From positions 1-16,890 of the forward strand of contig CBDTTM010000038.1 of the NCBI GenBank assembly GCA_965363355.1: a stretch of DNA of 16,890 nt. The letters run 5' to 3'. Below the pieces are notes generated by a model, which saw nothing but the letters and a program-made list of their open reading frames with translations, was not told where the DNA came from and ran no database searches. Of the stretch, positions 15,850-16,890 are shown piece by piece. Numbering within the stretch: position 1 is the stretch's first letter; the number at the start of each line of letters is the position of its first letter. The position numbers were made by a program, and so were the translations under genes. The stretch comes from CBDTTM01 sp965363355. Lineage in GTDB: Bacteria > Bacillota > Negativicutes > Selenomonadales > Selenomonadaceae.

Positions 15850-16490
15850 TAAAGATAGCACCATCCATATTAGCGGCAGATTTTTCCTGCTTGGCCGACG
15901 AAATCGCAAAGGTAGATAAAGCTGGCGCAGAATACATTCACATCGATGTCATGGACGGACAGTTTGTTCCGAATATAACGTTGGGCTCACCCGTTGTCAA
16001 AGCCTTGCGTAAAACAACGAAAGCAGTTTTTGATGTCCATTTGATGGTTGAAAATCCTGAAAATCAAATTGAGGCATTTGCTGCTGCTGGAGCAGATATC
16101 ATTACGTTTCATGCTGAAACAGTAAAGCATTCACATAAAATCATTCAAGATATCAAGTCTCATGGCGTAAAAGCAGGAATTGCCTTAAATCCGGGATCCT
16201 CCTTATCTTTGGTTGAAGAATTATTGCCAGAGCTTGATATGGTCTTGCTGATGACAGTTAATCCGGGCTTTGGCGGACAGAACTTTTTGCCGTCTGTACT
16301 TGATAAAATAGAACGCTTAAGTGCGATTATTGAAGGCAATGACTTTGCTGTTGATATTGAAGTAGATGGTGGAATCAATGAAGAAACAGCCAAACTAGTT
16401 GTTGCTGCGGGTGCTAATGTTTTAGTTGCAGGCTCGGCAATTTATAATGCGCCCGACATAAAAGCGGCAATTGAAGCATTGCGTAAATAA
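15846..16490 (+). CDS. rpe: Ribulose-phosphate 3-epimerase
   Basis: Interconverts ribulose 5-phosphate and xylulose 5-phosphate in the pentose phosphate pathway. The 214-residue TIM-barrel protein shows the family signatures in order: IAPSILAADF at the N-terminus, HIDVMDGQFVPN (metal-binding His and Asp), DVHLMV, GIALNP, MTVNPGFGGQ and VDGGIN with the second catalytic aspartate, then AGSAIY at the phosphate site. The start codon overlaps the rsgA stop in ATGA; AAAGGAG (15829-15835) is the ribosome site. rsgA-rpe is a common Firmicute pair, often followed by a thiamine pyrophosphokinase gene (thiN), which is not the next gene here. Confidence 0.97.
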   Translation: MIKIAPSILAADFSCLADEIAKVDKAGAEYIHIDVMDGQFVPNITLGSPVVKALRKTTKAVFDVHLMVENPENQIEAFAAAGADIITFHAETVKHSHKIIQDIKSHGVKAGIALNPGSSLSLVEELLPELDMVLLMTVNPGFGGQNFLPSVLDKIERLSAIIEGNDFAVDIEVDGGINEETAKLVVAAGANVLVAGSAIYNAPDIKAAIEALRK

Positions 16491-16523
16491 AATAAAAGCA
16501 AGAGGTTTCAGGGGGAATTGAAA

Positions 16524-16890
16524 ATGAAAGCAGTTGTTTTACTTTCCGGTGGATTGGATTCGACAGTCTGTATGGCTGTTGCTGCAAGCCAGGGAATGGA
16601 ATTATATCCGATAAGTTTTGATTATCATCAACGTCATAATATTGAACTAGAAAGTGCCAAAAAGGTTGCCGATTTTTTTAAGGTGAAAAAGCATTTGATC
16701 ATTGATACCAATATGAATCAGATTGGTGGATCAGCTCTGACGGATGAAAAAATAGATGTACCGGAAGGCGATGAAGAACGTTCTGATATTCCGGTGACCT
16801 ATGTTCCAGCTCGAAATCTTATCTTTTTAAGCTATGCTTTGGGTTATGCGGAAGTTGTGGGTGCAGATGCGGTATATATTGGCGTCAATG
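16524..16890 (+). CDS. queC: 7-cyano-7-deazaguanine synthase QueC (partial, 3' end beyond window)
   Basis: Converts 7-carboxy-7-deazaguanine to preQ0 with ATP and ammonia, in queuosine biosynthesis. The first 122 residues are present. They start MKAVVLLSGGLDSTV, the PP-loop SGGxDS motif of ATP-pyrophosphatase enzymes, followed by FDYHQRH and by PVTYVPARN, a QueC-specific signature. The zinc-binding cysteines expected near the C-terminus lie outside the window. The ATG at 16524 is preceded by AGGGGGAA (16509-16516). The gap from rpe is 33 nt with no visible terminator or clear promoter, so cotranscription with rpe is possible. No stop codon is reached before the window ends. Confidence 0.95.
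   Translation, partial: MKAVVLLSGGLDSTVCMAVAASQGMELYPISFDYHQRHNIELESAKKVADFFKVKKHLIIDTNMNQIGGSALTDEKIDVPEGDEERSDIPVTYVPARNLIFLSYALGYAEVVGADAVYIGVN

Noticed and set aside
16491..16523. AGAGGTTTC before queC as a preQ1 riboswitch
   Set aside because: The gap is only 33 nt and lacks the matching 3' pseudoknot strand and A-rich tail of the preQ1-I class.

Overview
The window is a dense, single-strand (+) stretch of core chromosome from a moderately low-GC Firmicute. Gene content and order (priA-def-fmt-DUF116-rsmB-rlmN followed by an FHA/PP2C/SEDS/PBP/PASTA-kinase cluster, rsgA and rpe) fit the Clostridia/Negativicutes side of the phylum; I favour a Negativicute-like organism, but this is inferred from gene order and protein style, not proven. 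I see no mobile element, CRISPR array, tRNA, rRNA or convincing minus-strand gene.

Region 1 (1-1397): the 3' part of a SAM-I (S-box) riboswitch with a terminator/antiterminator expression platform, then metK (S-adenosylmethionine synthetase) and a rho-independent terminator. This is a product-feedback unit.

Region 2 (1440-8520): a nucleic-acid and translation block of priA (replication restart helicase), def (peptide deformylase), fmt (Met-tRNA formyltransferase), a membrane-anchored cysteine-rich DUF116 protein of unknown function, rsmB (16S rRNA m5C methyltransferase) and rlmN (radical-SAM 23S rRNA/tRNA m2A methyltransferase). Several of these enzymes use SAM, the product of metK. def and fmt form the formylation/deformylation pair and overlap by 4 nt.

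Region 3 (8528-16490): a near-consensus sigma-A promoter starts an apparent operon for phospho-signalling and cell-wall growth: fhaA (DUF3662+FHA), a membrane FHA protein, prpC (PP2C phosphatase), a SEDS glycosyltransferase (RodA/FtsW family), a class B PBP transpeptidase, prkC (Ser/Thr kinase with three PASTA repeats), rsgA (ribosome-assembly GTPase) and rpe (ribulose-phosphate 3-epimerase). The first six are in the same order as the actinobacterial fhaA-fhaB-pstP-rodA-pbpA-pkn cluster, and the prpC/prkC part is joined to the Firmicute-style rsgA-rpe tail. Nearly every junction overlaps or is only a few bases long, implying translational coupling.

Region 4 (16524-16890): the 5' part of queC (7-deazaguanine, queuosine precursor synthesis), cut by the window edge.

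The window is well explained by known families. The points most worth a second look are the DUF116 protein, the architecture of the cell-wall signalling operon, the HCD (non-RD) catalytic loop of the kinase, and the run of UUG starts. I did not find a convincing wholly new system.
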